In this document: positions 45,811-58,200 of the stretch, in pieces
Layout: every line of letters begins with the position of its first letter
Numbering within the stretch: position 1 is the first letter of the stretch
Origin: Brachycybe producta
Taxonomy: Eukaryota; Arthropoda; Diplopoda; Playtdesmida; Andrognathidae
NCBI GenBank assembly: GCA_036925085.1
Contig: JAUPFP010000001.1
Coordinates: 12,043,854-12,107,853 of the forward strand
DNA length: 64,000 bases
Direction: 5' to 3'
The notes under the pieces: model-generated
Database searches by the model: none
Seen by the model: the letters and a program-made list of their open reading frames with translations, nothing else
Told to the model about the DNA's origin: nothing
Made by a program: the position numbers and the translations under genes

Positions 45811-47266
45811 TTAAAGCTGTCTGATGGTTGTCAAAATGGAAATAATGTGTCTTATTACCGATCAAGACAGGTACCATCTTCATTCCATTGGGTAGAACAT
45901 GGATTTCGTTGGCGCAGATAACTTTCGGCGTCGTCGTTTCCGACGGTTCATCAACTCTATTTACTGGAGTTGGTGGAGTCGTCTTGTTCTCCTCCTTCTT
46001 CAGTTTCGGTTCGTTGGGGCACTGGAACGCTCGATGTCCAGGCTCCTGACATTGGTAGCATATGAGTGGTCCAGTAGATTCCTTCTCTGCTGGGGTCTCA
46101 ATCCACCATCTTGATTTGGTCGTGAATCCTGCGTCTTTTCAGACGTGGCCGGATTCTTGGAAGTCCACGTCTGCTTCTTCTGTTGTTGCTGCTGCTGTTG
46201 CTTCTGCTGCTGAGGCTTCTGCTGCTGGGCCGGTTGGTTACCAGTAGACGTCCTGTATACTAGCATCTTCTCCTCTATTAGTTCTCCTTCTGTTTGGGCT
46301 GCAAATTTCACAAAATCATATAAATTGTCTTTAGGTGCCCCAAATAGATACTGTTTGAGAGATGGTAGCAGGCTCTTCCTCAGACTTGAGATCAACAAAG
46401 TCGTCATCATTGGGATGTATCCTTCGATACATCTCTGCATACTCTTCCGCGTAGACTTTGAAGGTTTCACTATCCTTCTGGGTCCTTGCGGACAGCTCAT
46501 TTTTCATTCGTACTTTCTGGTCTGGCAATAGGAATTCGTTAATTATTCCATTTCTCATCATGATCCAATTGATCTCGCCATATTCCAAGCGGAAACGAGC
46601 AAGCCATTTGATCGCTCGTTTTCGAAGGAGACCAGCAAAGTGGCTGCATCGCTGCAGGGAGTTCCACTGGTGCGCAATCGCAATATCTTCGAACTCTTCG
46701 ATATATAGAAGTATGTTTTCAGATCCAGTATACTTTGGAAAACCCTGGAGTGTATGTAGCGAATTCTTTTCAGAATACGTCGTGGGTCCCAGGTTTGGAG
46801 TCCATTCAGGAGCTTCAGGCCTGAGCTTTCGCCCGGATTCTGTCGGTGATTTGCTTCTATTTCTGAGATTTCTCTCATGTGTGTGTTCAAGGCGGTGTGG
46901 AGTCGATTCTCCACATAACCGTCTCACCAATTCTTCTCGGCTCTCAGGAGTGGCGTCTTTCATTAGTTCGGCAAACCGTTCGACCATCTTCTGTTTGTTG
47001 CTTCGTCGAGAGGCCTCAGAAGATGCTTCAGTCTTGAGTCGGGCGTCGGCTTGTCGTTCTTCATCTTCAGCACGCTGTTCTTCCTCCTGGAGTCGCTTCT
47101 CTGCTGCAAGGGCCCTCAGCTTGTCCTCTTTCTCTTGCTTCCGTGTGTCGCGGGCAACACGGCGTGTTTCCCGAGCTTTTGCTCGTTCCTTTACGAGCTG
47201 TTCACGTCGGCGTTTGAATTGGAGTTGCTGGGAGAACGTTGCGGTTATTCCGTTGGTATTCATCAT
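45811..47266 (-). pseudogene. gag: Family A gag, copy 2: coiled coil, capsid-like domain, zinc knuckle
   Basis: 47266-46331 gives 311 codons. A charged N-terminal coiled coil (residues ~15-95, REQLVKERAKARETRR) is followed by a capsid-like domain (RCSHFAGLLRKRAIKWLARF, EFLLPDQKVRMK). The frame then shifts to 46500-46000 for FVKFAAQTEGELIEEK and a Gln-rich stretch, and returns to the first frame for a CX2CX4HX4C knuckle (CYQCQEPGHRAFQC, 46019-46060). It ends with a stop near 45805. Gag forms the particle and binds element RNA. Confidence 0.88.
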
Positions 47267-47279
47267 GATGTATCGTAAT

Positions 47280-49340
47280 TTGTGTCAATAAAACGTAAAA
47301 ATGTTTCGAAAAATTTTGTTTTGTTTCAAAAGGTGTTGAAAAAGTAATTTAAAACAACACCTAACTATAATTTGAGAGAGGGGCAGAAGTTATTAAAAGA
47401 AAATTAAATAAAGTTAAAAGAAGAAAAAGAGGTGGAGTTAAAAAGAGGAAGAGTTAAATAGAAGCGAAAAAAGAAAAGAAAAAAATTGAATAAACAAAAA
47501 ATGGCGGGAAAGAAGTGATAGTAAAAAAGAGAGTGGACAAATACATGAATGAATCACACCCACATACACACTAGTACAATAAAAAAAGAGAAATAGAAAA
47601 GAGGCCCAAAAAAGAAAAAGGGGTGGAAAAAGTAAAAGAAGAAACTCACCCAAACATAAGAGAAAGAAGAAGCAAGAAGAAAGTCAGAGAAGGGGGGGAA
47701 AACGAAAAGAAACCCACCCAAAATTGTAAAAGAGTAATAAAAAGTTTTAAAGAAAACAAGAGAGGGGGAAAATAGAAAGACAAAACGCACCCACACACAC
47801 TTTAGAAGGGTAAGCCAAAATGACTGAACCATGTTAAATAAAAACTTTTTTACAAAATTAAAAGTAATTAAAGAATGAAAAGAGAGGGAAACATACTATA
47901 AAGTGTAATAGATAGATAAATGAAGCAGTTAATTAACTTGATAAATACTGATTACCTAGTGGAATGTAAAATAAGAGATAAGTAAGTTGAACAATGAAAG
48001 GGTTTGAAATGTGACCCTTAAAGGAGAAAAACATATAGTTTATACTTCATACTCACATGGTAAAAGACCACCTGTTTTACAAAATTATAACCTCATTATA
48101 GAAAAAAGTCAGAAGAAGAAACTGATGGGAAAAGTGTGTAACCAGATACCTTTTTACCAAAGGCTCTCTTCTATATTCCAGCAACAAAGTAATAAAAAAT
48201 TTAAAAAAAAAAAGTAAAGCACATATAACAGGTTCTCAACACATTGAGAAAAGGGCCGCTAATCAAATATAGAGTATATTGAGGACTATAAAGAAACTTA
48301 TGAATGAGTATAATAAAATGAATGAAGCAATATGTGAAGTCAAACATAACCCAAAAGAGGTACCGACGAAGTAACGAAAGAGTTGTATGATGTTAGGGTT
48401 CTCAACAGAGTAGAAGTGAAAGGGCCAAAATCATATTTAAATAGAAATACATTTCAGAGGACCTAGAAAATCAAATAAAGGAACATTGGGAATGTTAGTC
48501 ATTCAAACGAAATGTTATGAGTTGCTGAAAACTAAAACTTTCAATGAAAAGTTAAAAGGTTAACTATACTAATTCATAGAAAATGACGGTTAGTGGAAAT
48601 AACAATATGTATCTACGATTGTAAAAAATTATAAAGAAGCTAAATTGTAGTTTTACGACCGGAAGCATACTAGGCAGATGTTCATAGAAGAAGATCAAAA
48701 GCAGGTTGACCGATTGGTTATTTTAATTTTTAGAAATTGTGTTTTAACCAATCAGAACACTTAAAATTCATTTCTGACTAAACAAGATGTGATGACCATC
48801 GTATTCTAGAGAGAGTCCAAGATTGAAGTTCATGACAGAAGGACGTATTCAGTTTAAAGAGTTTTTTTTATATATCTTTGAAAATCTAAAAACTCTCATA
48901 TTCTTGTGAAGTCAGTTTGTGAAGTTTGGAGTGGTGACTTTACAGTTTTGAGATAGAGTAAAGTTGGAATTGATTTTATTTTGTGTTTGATTGAAGTTGG
49001 AATTATAAGTCCAGTTTGGAGATTGAATCTTATATAAATTTTTTAGACTTCAGTTTAGTGTATGAAGTTTGAAGTTTAAATTTGTTGTGTGAATTTTTGA
49101 GACTTAAGTTTAGTATATGAATTTTGAAATTTAACATTATTGTGTGATATTAAATTTAAATCTTACTGATTAGACTGTGAAAAAAATATAGAATTTTGAT
49201 TACAACTTACATTATGTGAAGTTATCAACTCAAAAGTCAGTGTACTAAAGGAGTGGTATATTCGAACAAGTGAGTGTCCACTTAGGACTTCCCACCTGGA
49301 GAAAAGCTGTTCCTACATTCACCTCTACAGATCAGGTAAG
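47280..49340. other. A/G-rich noncoding stretch
   Basis: 47380-47850 is strongly purine-rich on the plus strand. 48720-49330 has CAAT-like and T-rich words (TTTTAACCAATCAGAA, repeated TGAAGTTTGAAGTTT and TTTTGAGACTTAAG phrases) in the style of the 23783 LTR. It lies where the 5' LTR and leader of copy 2 should be, but I could not match it to the family A LTR. Confidence 0.4.
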
Positions 49341-49612
49341 ATTTGAGTATATTATTTTTAGGCCTAAGTGCATGGATAGTAAAGTTTCCCCGAAACCCCA
49401 AATTGACCCACACTACTGAATATATTAATAATATAGATACCTAGATTTTTTCAACCCAAGCCCAACAACTTTCCATAGAAACCCTATACTGATTAAAAAA
49501 CTCAAAAACCCATCCCATAAATAAACCTTCAGTGGCTGGGAGGGTCGAACCCTGACCTCAATAGAAACTATACTGCTGGTAGGGGATATCATAGACCATC
49601 ACTATGATTGTA

Positions 49613-49830
49613 GTAACACGCATGTGTACGCACATGTATGCATGTGTACACATGTGTATGCACTTGTGTGCACGTGTACACACGCGTATGCACGTGTGAG
49701 CACGAGTACACACGCGTATGCACGTGTGAGCACGTGTACACACGCATATGCACGTGTGAGCACGTGTACACATGTGTATGCACGTGTATGCACTTGTGCG
49801 CACGTGTACGCACATGTACACACTTGGAAA
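49613..49830. repeat. Alternating purine-pyrimidine tract (GCACGTGTACAC-type repeat)
   Basis: About 215 bp of almost strict R-Y alternation built from CACGTGTGAGCACG and TACACACGCGTATG words of roughly 30-bp period. Breaks occur only at TTG and GAG steps. The low-complexity frames on both strands reflect the repeat. Confidence 0.92.
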
Positions 49831-50084
49831 AATAAAGATATATGTATATAGTTTTACCTCCATGTATTGGTTTTTAATACCCTCATTTTTTTTGTTTATA
49901 ATTTTTAATTAAAATTAAATATATTATTAAATTAAATTATCAATGAAATAAAACATTTATTGAATTAAATTACTAATTAAATAAAACATTTATTGAATTA
50001 AATTATAATATTAATTAAATTTAATTAAATGTTTAATTTAATTGATAATTTAGCTTAATAAATATATTTAAATATAATGATTAA

Positions 50085-50268
50085 AGGGCCTAATGTTGGG
50101 GAAACTGCATTTGGTTAACATTGGGCCACATGATTTTTAAAAACATTGTGCCAACAATCGTTGGGTCAACGTTGGGCCAAAAGGTCTTTTCCAACCACAA
50201 CGTTTTGCCAACATTGCCAACATAAATTCATACTTTGGGCCAACATGTTGTGCTACTTGGGTATATCC
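50085..50268. repeat. Repeat with CAACATGTTGTGCTA end, also at 9748-9835
   Basis: GGGCCTAATGTTGGG...TTGGGCCAACATGTTGTGCTACTTGGG. The sequence near 9810 (GGCCCCAACATGTTGTGCTAATTAGG, inside BCAT intron 2) shares the end. Multiple TTGGGCCAA words in both orientations suggest a small inverted-repeat element. Confidence 0.45.
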
Positions 50269-50269
50269 G

Positions 50270-50683
50270 TACCACATCATGGGCCAGAGGATGCACCTTT
50301 AATATAACAATTCATTCTTGTACTCTTAATGTTTCTGAGCAACAATGAATAAAGCGTTTATAATGAGAAACTGCATTGTCTATCTGTATGGAAACTAATC
50401 CTTCTCTAGGCAAGCCGGAGACACCACAAGGCAAGGAGACATACAGATCCTCAAGGAGCTACAACATCTTCTGGTAACAACAGGAAGTGGTACATCAGCG
50501 TCGACCAGAAGAGATGGTCACCATCCTTCTGCGAAGACTACACCCACAATCGATCTCCATCCGACTATTTCTATAATTTGAATCTTCTTCGTGCGGTCAC
50601 CGTGTGATCAGGAGAAGAAACGAGTTATGGAAAACATCATCATAAGTTGGTAAAAATTATAAGGTCGTCGCCAAAAGCTCACA
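50270..50683 (+). repeat. Partial LTR, same family as 23347-26004
   Basis: From TCCGTACCACATCATGGGC through GCCGGAGACACCA and CATCAGCGTCGAC to AAAAGCTCACA. The U3 part with its promoter is missing. Confidence 0.82.
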
Positions 50684-52210
50684 ACACTGACATTTTATTT
50701 CCCACAGCCAATTTTTTTGTGGTGTGCAATGTACAACAAAGAAATTTGAAACTGATTATAATCATATACTACTGAATGTTAAGTGTAGGCTTATTGTAAT
50801 GTTCTTAAGTAATGGAAGTTTGCTGCCTAATTTAGTATTATCAATATTAAAAAACAGCATATTTCCATAATGTTGGAACTACTATACCACACTACTGAAT
50901 AAAAATATTTTTTCATTAGTCTTTACTTCAGTATTATCAGAGAGAGAAATGGCTTTAGCACAACTACAAACCAGTACCCCTACAACCTCTGACGATCTAT
51001 GTAACAAACGGAAGTCTACTTCTTCATCACCAGTATTGGCAGAGTATTTACAGTTTAAAAAAAATACAGGACGGAAAAATCAAGCATCACAAGGCAAAAC
51101 TAAAGGAAACTAATAAAAAAGTGAAAATAAAAACAATTTGTTTTCTAAAGTTTTGAAAACATTTAAAATTAAGTGAACTATGACGGATGAGATGGGAAAA
51201 TACCAAAAATAAATGTACATTACAAAATTTGTTTTTCTATTATTTTTAATAAACTGATTTAGCATGGAATGCTAAAAAATATTCTTACATCCTATTATTT
51301 TGTAATTCTGCTTACTTTAATACAATGTAAGACCCTAATTAAGTTATTCACATCATGGTTTTACCTCTGTGACAGAGAAGATAAAAGCGTCCTTGCTGAT
51401 TATGCATAAGTAAAATACATGTAAAACACTTTGGTTAAACAAAATATTTTCTTGGTAGTTTCTGAAACTGAAAGTAAATATGTGTCAGGAAGAACCTTGT
51501 TACGAAAATCAATACATTTAACCACAGCCGCCTTCGAGGCCACCTCAAAACACCTGTGACACTCCATGTTATCCATCTACACCGACATTTCAAAAGTCAA
51601 TTGTATCCGTTCTGTCTTCTCATTATTATTATTCTTAAATATTTTTTGTTATTCATTCTGATTATTTATGCAATTTATTGTAAACTGCGTGACTAGGCTA
51701 TTTTAAAAATGAACGTTTAACATATTAACATTGGAATCATGCAGAAATATTTAAGCCTGACACTTTTAAAATAAATGCATAAAGTACCAAATTGTTAATT
51801 TAAAATGTTTATTTTTTTGCAAGAGAAAAATGTTTATTAGATTAAGATGTTAATGTGAACTATTGTTCGAAATTACACCAATATCATGAAAAAATTAACA
51901 TAGTTTGCCAATGTAGTACACTAAATACAACTAGCCTTAAACCAAAATATGGTGCAATTGGATTACAAAGTTTACACATTAACTGCACACTTTCAATGTA
52001 AATAAATTACTAGTCGGTCAAAAGGTTTGTGGAAAACAGTGTGAATTATATTTAAGCATTTTAAATTATATTTAAGCAATTATAGAATAAACCCATGTGA
52101 CTTATCATATAGACAAGTACACACGAATTGGGCTTTAATGTATATTTGACTATAATTAAAAACATGAATTATAATATATGACTAACAACAAAATCGTAGA
52201 TGATTAAAAG
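50684..52210. other. 3' flank of the receptor gene
   Basis: AT-rich. Contains a 54-codon frame at 50949-51113 (ALAQLQTSTPTT, VLAEYLQFKKNTG) preceded by an acceptor-like CTTTACTTCAG, perhaps a terminal exon of an unknown plus-strand gene. Nothing else was recognised. Confidence 0.3.
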
Positions 52211-55200
52211 TTACATAATATAATGTTGACATGTATTTCGGTAAAATATTTCAAAAATCAGAATAGTTAATGACAGCAGGTGACCACAACCAAGAACAAG
52301 AAATGGCAGCATGACACGATTCAAATCAAATACGCATGTAGTAGCAGTAAACTGTCCACTACCCTGGTGAAAATTAGAAGATGGAAAATACTTTCGCATC
52401 AAACGGGAAATTATACCAACCTCTTTTAATAACAAAATTCTGTAAAATAATAAAAATGTCAATTAGTCATATTGTAACAGGATATAAAACTGAAGCTAAA
52501 ATTCAGTGACACAATATCGAAACATTCAAAATTCAAAATCAGTTTGTAAACATTTTCCAAAAAATGATAAGTATTAACTTTATACTCAAATAATTTTGAA
52601 TTTGTTGATTGTATGTAATTTAAATAATTACTATTGATTGCAATTTAAAAAACAATACTTATAAATGAAGTACATATTTAAGTCAGACGTCAAAAAAATT
52701 AACGAAAAATGTAGGATCTTGTGTGATAAAAAAGGTAATAAAAGTTTTCAACAAGTTAACCAAACATTCCTTATATTATTTTGTTACTACCCTTATAACC
52801 CCTATTAGAGAAAAATAAAATGTATAAAAATAAGAGGAAAGAGGTAAGCTTTCTCTCTGTCAGAGGCGCCAGCCTGGGGGGCGCCAAATAGCCTAAAATT
52901 AAAAAAAAAGTTTTACTATCTAAGGGGAAACGCCATAGTTTCAGCATGAAGTATTCTATGCCACCGAAATGCCTATTACATCTGAGTTGGATCTCTTTGA
53001 TTAGAATGTAAATAATAGCTTTGCAGTCATTTTGCAAATAATTTATTTAAATTATTTTGTGGCCTTTTTATTTCTTTTACTTTCACATTTTGAAATGCCT
53101 CCAAAAAGCTGAGTGGTGTTCAACGGCGGAAGAAAGATAGAAAAGTCGAACTTGAAGCTAAAAAGTCAAGTTTTTTAATGACACACTTTATAAAACGAAA
53201 AAAGACCAGATGAAGAGCATGATGCTTCGGGTTTTAATTTTGTAGACGATGTGAATTCCACATCGTCTACAAAATAAAAACCCGAAGAAAATTACGAAGA
53301 TGGGGAAAAATCAGAAGTTGTAGAAGAACAACATCCAGTATTGGATAACGAGAACATTGATTTATATCTTGAAAATGACAGCGACAATGAAGAAAATATA
53401 ATGGTTAACATTGAGTTGACTGATAGCGAACTTTCAAAATCCTTTAATGTTGAGAATATGGATGATAACAATGATGATCTGTGTGTCTATGGGGTGTGTG
53501 GTGCGTTTTGCGTGCGTGTGTTGGGCAGGATTACATAATACTGATGCGTTTGCTTGTTTTTTTTGTATTGGAATTTCTTTGTGTGTAAAACTGGTGAAGA
53601 GAAATTCGTTCCTAATTTATATAAAATTAATGAATTGAATTTTGTTCATAATTTATATAAAATTGGTGAAGTGAACGTTCAAAAAATTTTAAACAGGATT
53701 ATTTACTAGAATGTTAAAAAGAATTATACATTTTTTCAAATAAGACATGCCCATGAAATATCCCCATATTTTTTAAAAAAAAAATAACCTAACCTAAGGA
53801 ATGCCTTTATCTTTTTAAATTTTTCATAACATTTGTTGGCAACCACAAGTGTGTTAAAATGCAAACTATAATCGCTAGAATAATGAAATATACTTACATA
53901 TCAGATATAATCATTTTATATGGAAAATCTCGTCGAATGCCAACACTCACATACTGTGTAGCATGTTTTGTTGGAATATACTTGACTCGAAAGTCATATT
54001 TACGGGCATAATGAGATGTTGAATGTACATCAAACAAAAAAATAAAATTTTCTTCAACAACTTTTTGTAGTCCTTCACTGACATTTTGAACCAAGTTGTC
54101 CGGATATTCCAATATTCTATCACGCAATTTATTATAAATTCCATCGTTTGCAGTCTGAAAAAAAGTGTATAACAATTAATAAAGCTAGCAGATAAAAATT
54201 GTATTGCAAAATACAAAACAATCGTCTGTTTACAAAATGCGGAAGTTAAAAATGACACAACAGTATTTTTATTTCATCATAAAAAATGCAGACATGAAAA
54301 TCAGACAGTGCTTAAGACAACGTACATAATTTATGTCATAAGTCACAAAACTGAATACATCTGAGAAGGTGCTGTTCCACCAAATTTCTTTATTTTTTAT
54401 CTTTTTTTTGAACAAAAAATGAAGAAGTTGCACAAGTTAAGAAATTCGAATCATGCCAGAACCAGAGAATTGAGTGCATGTAAAAGGCAATGGACACGTG
54501 GGTGCTAATAATATAGTTACTTTCTCCCAGTTTTTGGTTCGTCTCATGCACATTTAGTAGTTTAGATCTGATAGAACTTTGTCTGCTGAAGTTGCTGGCA
54601 AAATCGGAATTGGAAACGAATAAGTACTTTTCGCGTTATCACTGTTTTTCTAAAAGCAATCACTTTGTCCTATTGTTAGGCCTAACGCTCGTTTGTTGTC
54701 TTGGTTCACTTCCATGTTTAATTTTGAGAGTAATTTGTTTTGAGTAGACTGGGTTGTTACTAGTTAGCAAATCTTGTATACTTTAAGCTGCTAAGTACGG
54801 GGGGGGGGTGTCATTAAACATGTAATTGGCACAATTAGGTTAATGTCATAGCTTGAGGTTCATAGGTTGAGTGATTATATTTGGGGGCATTTATTAGTTT
54901 AAGTTTTGTTAGGAATAAGTTTTATTAGTAAAGCAGAGCTGAGGCAGGTAGTGGTGACACCTCAGGCAGAGGTGTCTTTGCTGAAGGATAGGTCAGCTGT
55001 ATTTGAGAATGGCATTTTTTCATGAGAACAGCCTGTGTGCTTGCTGTCATGCTGGTTAGGTCTATGCCAGAGGGCTAGGATGGGAGCTTGTGATTAGGAC
55101 AGAGGCTAGGCGTGTAAAAATAAAACACAATACACCTAACATTTTAAAACAAAAATACAAACAGAAAATACGTATCGATAAAATGAATGAAAAACAATTA

Positions 55201-58200
55201 TTTTTAACATTAATGGTAAACGAGGAAGTTAAAAACTTCATTCAGAAATCGAACATCCTGTTTAACAAATAAATAAGAAAAGTAACATTTTTTACACACT
55301 CGGTATAAGGAAGTTGTCCAAAAAAGAAATAAAAAGAACAGATAAAATAAAAAAAAGGATTAATAATAGTTATAACTAGATTATTAGTAATAATTTAGTT
55401 ATTAATTATAAAATACCGGCAATTTAATTAATAAGGGCAATAAAAATACACTATTAATTTCAAGAAAAGGATATTATTAATTGCAAGATAAAGATAATAT
55501 TAATTGCAAGATAAAGATAATATTAATTTCATTTAAAAGGGGTAAATTACAAAAATACAACACTAAATAAATACAATATCTCAAAAATTAAAAGAAATGA
55601 AAAGGATTAAATTAGAAAAGCAAAATGTTACAAAGTAAAAAAAAAAAGAAAAAAAAAAACGATAGAACGCTCGATAACATTTGAAGACGGAAATTTGACG
55701 TCAAAAATAGGTACGATAACATCCAAGAAATGACTTAAAATTAGGAAATACATAGAGAAACACTACCAACACAAAATTGACAATAACAACAAAGGACCAG
55801 CAGAAACAGAAGTAATAAATTAAGTAGCCATCTTTAATTGTAGTCACTGTGAGAATTGGATGGGGGAAGTCTCAGGTCGAAGAGTTGGGATCATAATTGA
55901 AGTGCAAGTGAATGTGAAAAATATAAGTGATAAGAGTGCACATTAGCAGTGAAAAAAGTGAAAACACAAAGTGGGTGAAAGAACAAAAATGAAGTGCCAG
56001 GTAATATTGTTGAACTACTTGGGACTTTTTGCTGGAAAATCTAAGAGAAAAGGCAGGACCAATGGACCCAAACAAACAAGTGGAATGTAGGAAATAAAGT
56101 AATTATTATAATTGGCCATAATCTATTAGGGTGGGAGAACAGGGACCTGGTAGTTAGAAAAAAAAGGGGAATTTGCCCTAACTAAGCAGATGAACTCATG
56201 AATTTAAAGAGCCAAGGCAGAGGGGGGGAATCTAGGAGCAGAATAGGATAAGGACTAAACCAAAATGGTATTCGAAATAAATTGAGTGTATTTTTAATTT
56301 TTATCACCTATATTCTAAGAGAATTTTGACATTATAATCATAAAGTTATTGGTATGAGGCAAATCAACAAATCACAATAAAGTCATGGTATGCTCTTACA
56401 ATACCACATAATCATTACATGTATTCTCTAAACATCTATGAATGAATAAAATAAATTTTTATATTAATAAAAAGGGGTTTGTAATAACTCAATGTTTTAC
56501 CCATTCAAAGAGGTGAACGGGGGTGTTATTTCTGAAGCTATACCAACAATTTGCCTTGCTACGACCTGCAAAAGCCTTCATTGGGTTTGGAACTTATTTT
56601 TACACAACCTTTTCTCGTAAAAAATAATAAAAACCTATTATCTTGTCAGTTCCTACTCAGAGGACAGTGAGGAATAACAAAGTGGCACAGTAGTCAACAG
56701 GATAAAGAAAAAATAAATAAATAAAATATTGGATAAAAGAAAAAGAAATTAGGCAAAATATTCCCGAGGAAAAAGGCCAATTAAGTGCATGCATTTTTTG
56801 TTGTTTTTGTTTTTTGTTTGTTTTTTATTTCGGTTTTGCGTTGATTTCATTTGGGGTTGGGAGTGTATTGTGTGGGTGGGATTATAGTTTAGTATTGCGC
56901 ACCCGCACCAGAAACATGCACGCACCCCACAAAAATCCTTCTAAAGAGGAAGAATATGGAGGAAGGGACTAACGATTGATAAATAATTGGATAAACTGTC
57001 ACAAGTCACAAAATACATTCTATATGCTTTCTGACAAATTGTTTGTTTTCATGTTAACAAATCAAATCAATCAATGGATCTTCCGACTAAATGCCCATAG
57101 AGTGACTACTGCTACGAAACCAAGCCACCATATGACCTAACCACTTTAAAGAACCACGTGGCAAAGTGCAGTTTTGGACAGCGAATATTGCAACCCAGGA
57201 ACCAGCACATTCCTATTCAAAAGGTGAAACCGTTTCACAAAAAACCCAAACCAACTAGTGTGTAAGTAGTTGGGCCCAGTACCACTCGTGAACCGGAAAA
57301 TATTCGTATCGTTTCCGAGGCAGTCGCCCAAGTGAGTCTAAACACCAGTCACCAGCCGTCAGAAGTTCGAAAGGAAACGGCAGTGGCCCAGGTGAATACC
57401 AGCCCCTCCAAGACCAGGACCGGACAGTGGAAATCGGGAAACTGAGTCTCCCCAGTCACAAGCGACCGCAAATGCACCAAGAGAGTCTCCCCATTCACGA
57501 GCGACCGCGAATGCACCAAGAGAGTCTCCCCATTCACGAGCGACCGCGAATGCACCAAGAGTCTCCCCAGTCACGAGCAACCACGAATGCACTAAGATAT
57601 TTACGGATGCGGGAAGGTCAGACACGCCGACAGAGAGTAAACCAGACGGGCTCGGAAAGACCATCAGGAGTAGCATCAGGAACAGGGCCATCTAGAACCA
57701 CTCAACCACCCAGAGAAACAGGACAACAAACATCCCCAAATCGGACCCAAACTGTAAATCCAGTCAGAAGATGAAATGGGCCATTTTATTTACGGGATGG
57801 GTTTTGTTTCTATTTGAATTAAAAAAAGTACCCATCAAGGCCAATTAAGCACACCATATTGCTTTTGATGCTTGACTACCGTTGCTTTTGTTGCTTGACT
57901 ACCATTGCTTTTGTTTGAAAAAAGAAAAATATGTAAAACCGTAATAAAATGAGCTTCAGTATAAATAAACCAGTTGCCTTGTGTTTTACCTTGGTGCCCG
58001 GTAACCCAAAATTGCGAAAAATTGATTTAATAGCAGATGATCCCAATATTTTATGTGTTATGCATTTACGAAGCGAAAGAATTAAAATTTTGGTTGGATG
58101 TACTATAATTATTGCGATAAATTAAAATTCTATGTCAATTGCCACCCCGATTAATGAACTCAGAAACTTCTTTAATAAAATAGATTTCAGTCAGCATGAA

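Larger units (their letters stand above)
40830..47266 (-). mobile_element. Ty3/gypsy family A copy 2, truncated at both ends
   Basis: From gag start to part of ORF3. No family A LTR was found at either end. At about 40830 ORF3 is cut after PELTKK and runs into the family B RT fragment in the same strand. Multiple stops and frame breaks show it is dead, but it preserves the pol-ORF3 continuity lost in copy 1. Confidence 0.92.

Noticed and set aside
46458..47291. 277-codon plus-strand frame
   Set aside because: Antisense of the gag coiled-coil and capsid region.
47438..47832. Minus-strand frames rich in Phe, Leu and Ser
   Set aside because: Complement of the A/G-rich tract; composition explains the hydrophobic pattern.
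49540..49560. tRNA-like B-box word (GGGTTCGACCCTCCC, minus strand), also GGAGGTTCGACCTCCC near 34385
   Set aside because: No matching A box, anticodon arm or acceptor stem; too little for a tRNA or SINE call.
49558..49863. Several Cys/His/Thr-rich frames on both strands
   Set aside because: Artefacts of the alternating purine-pyrimidine repeat.
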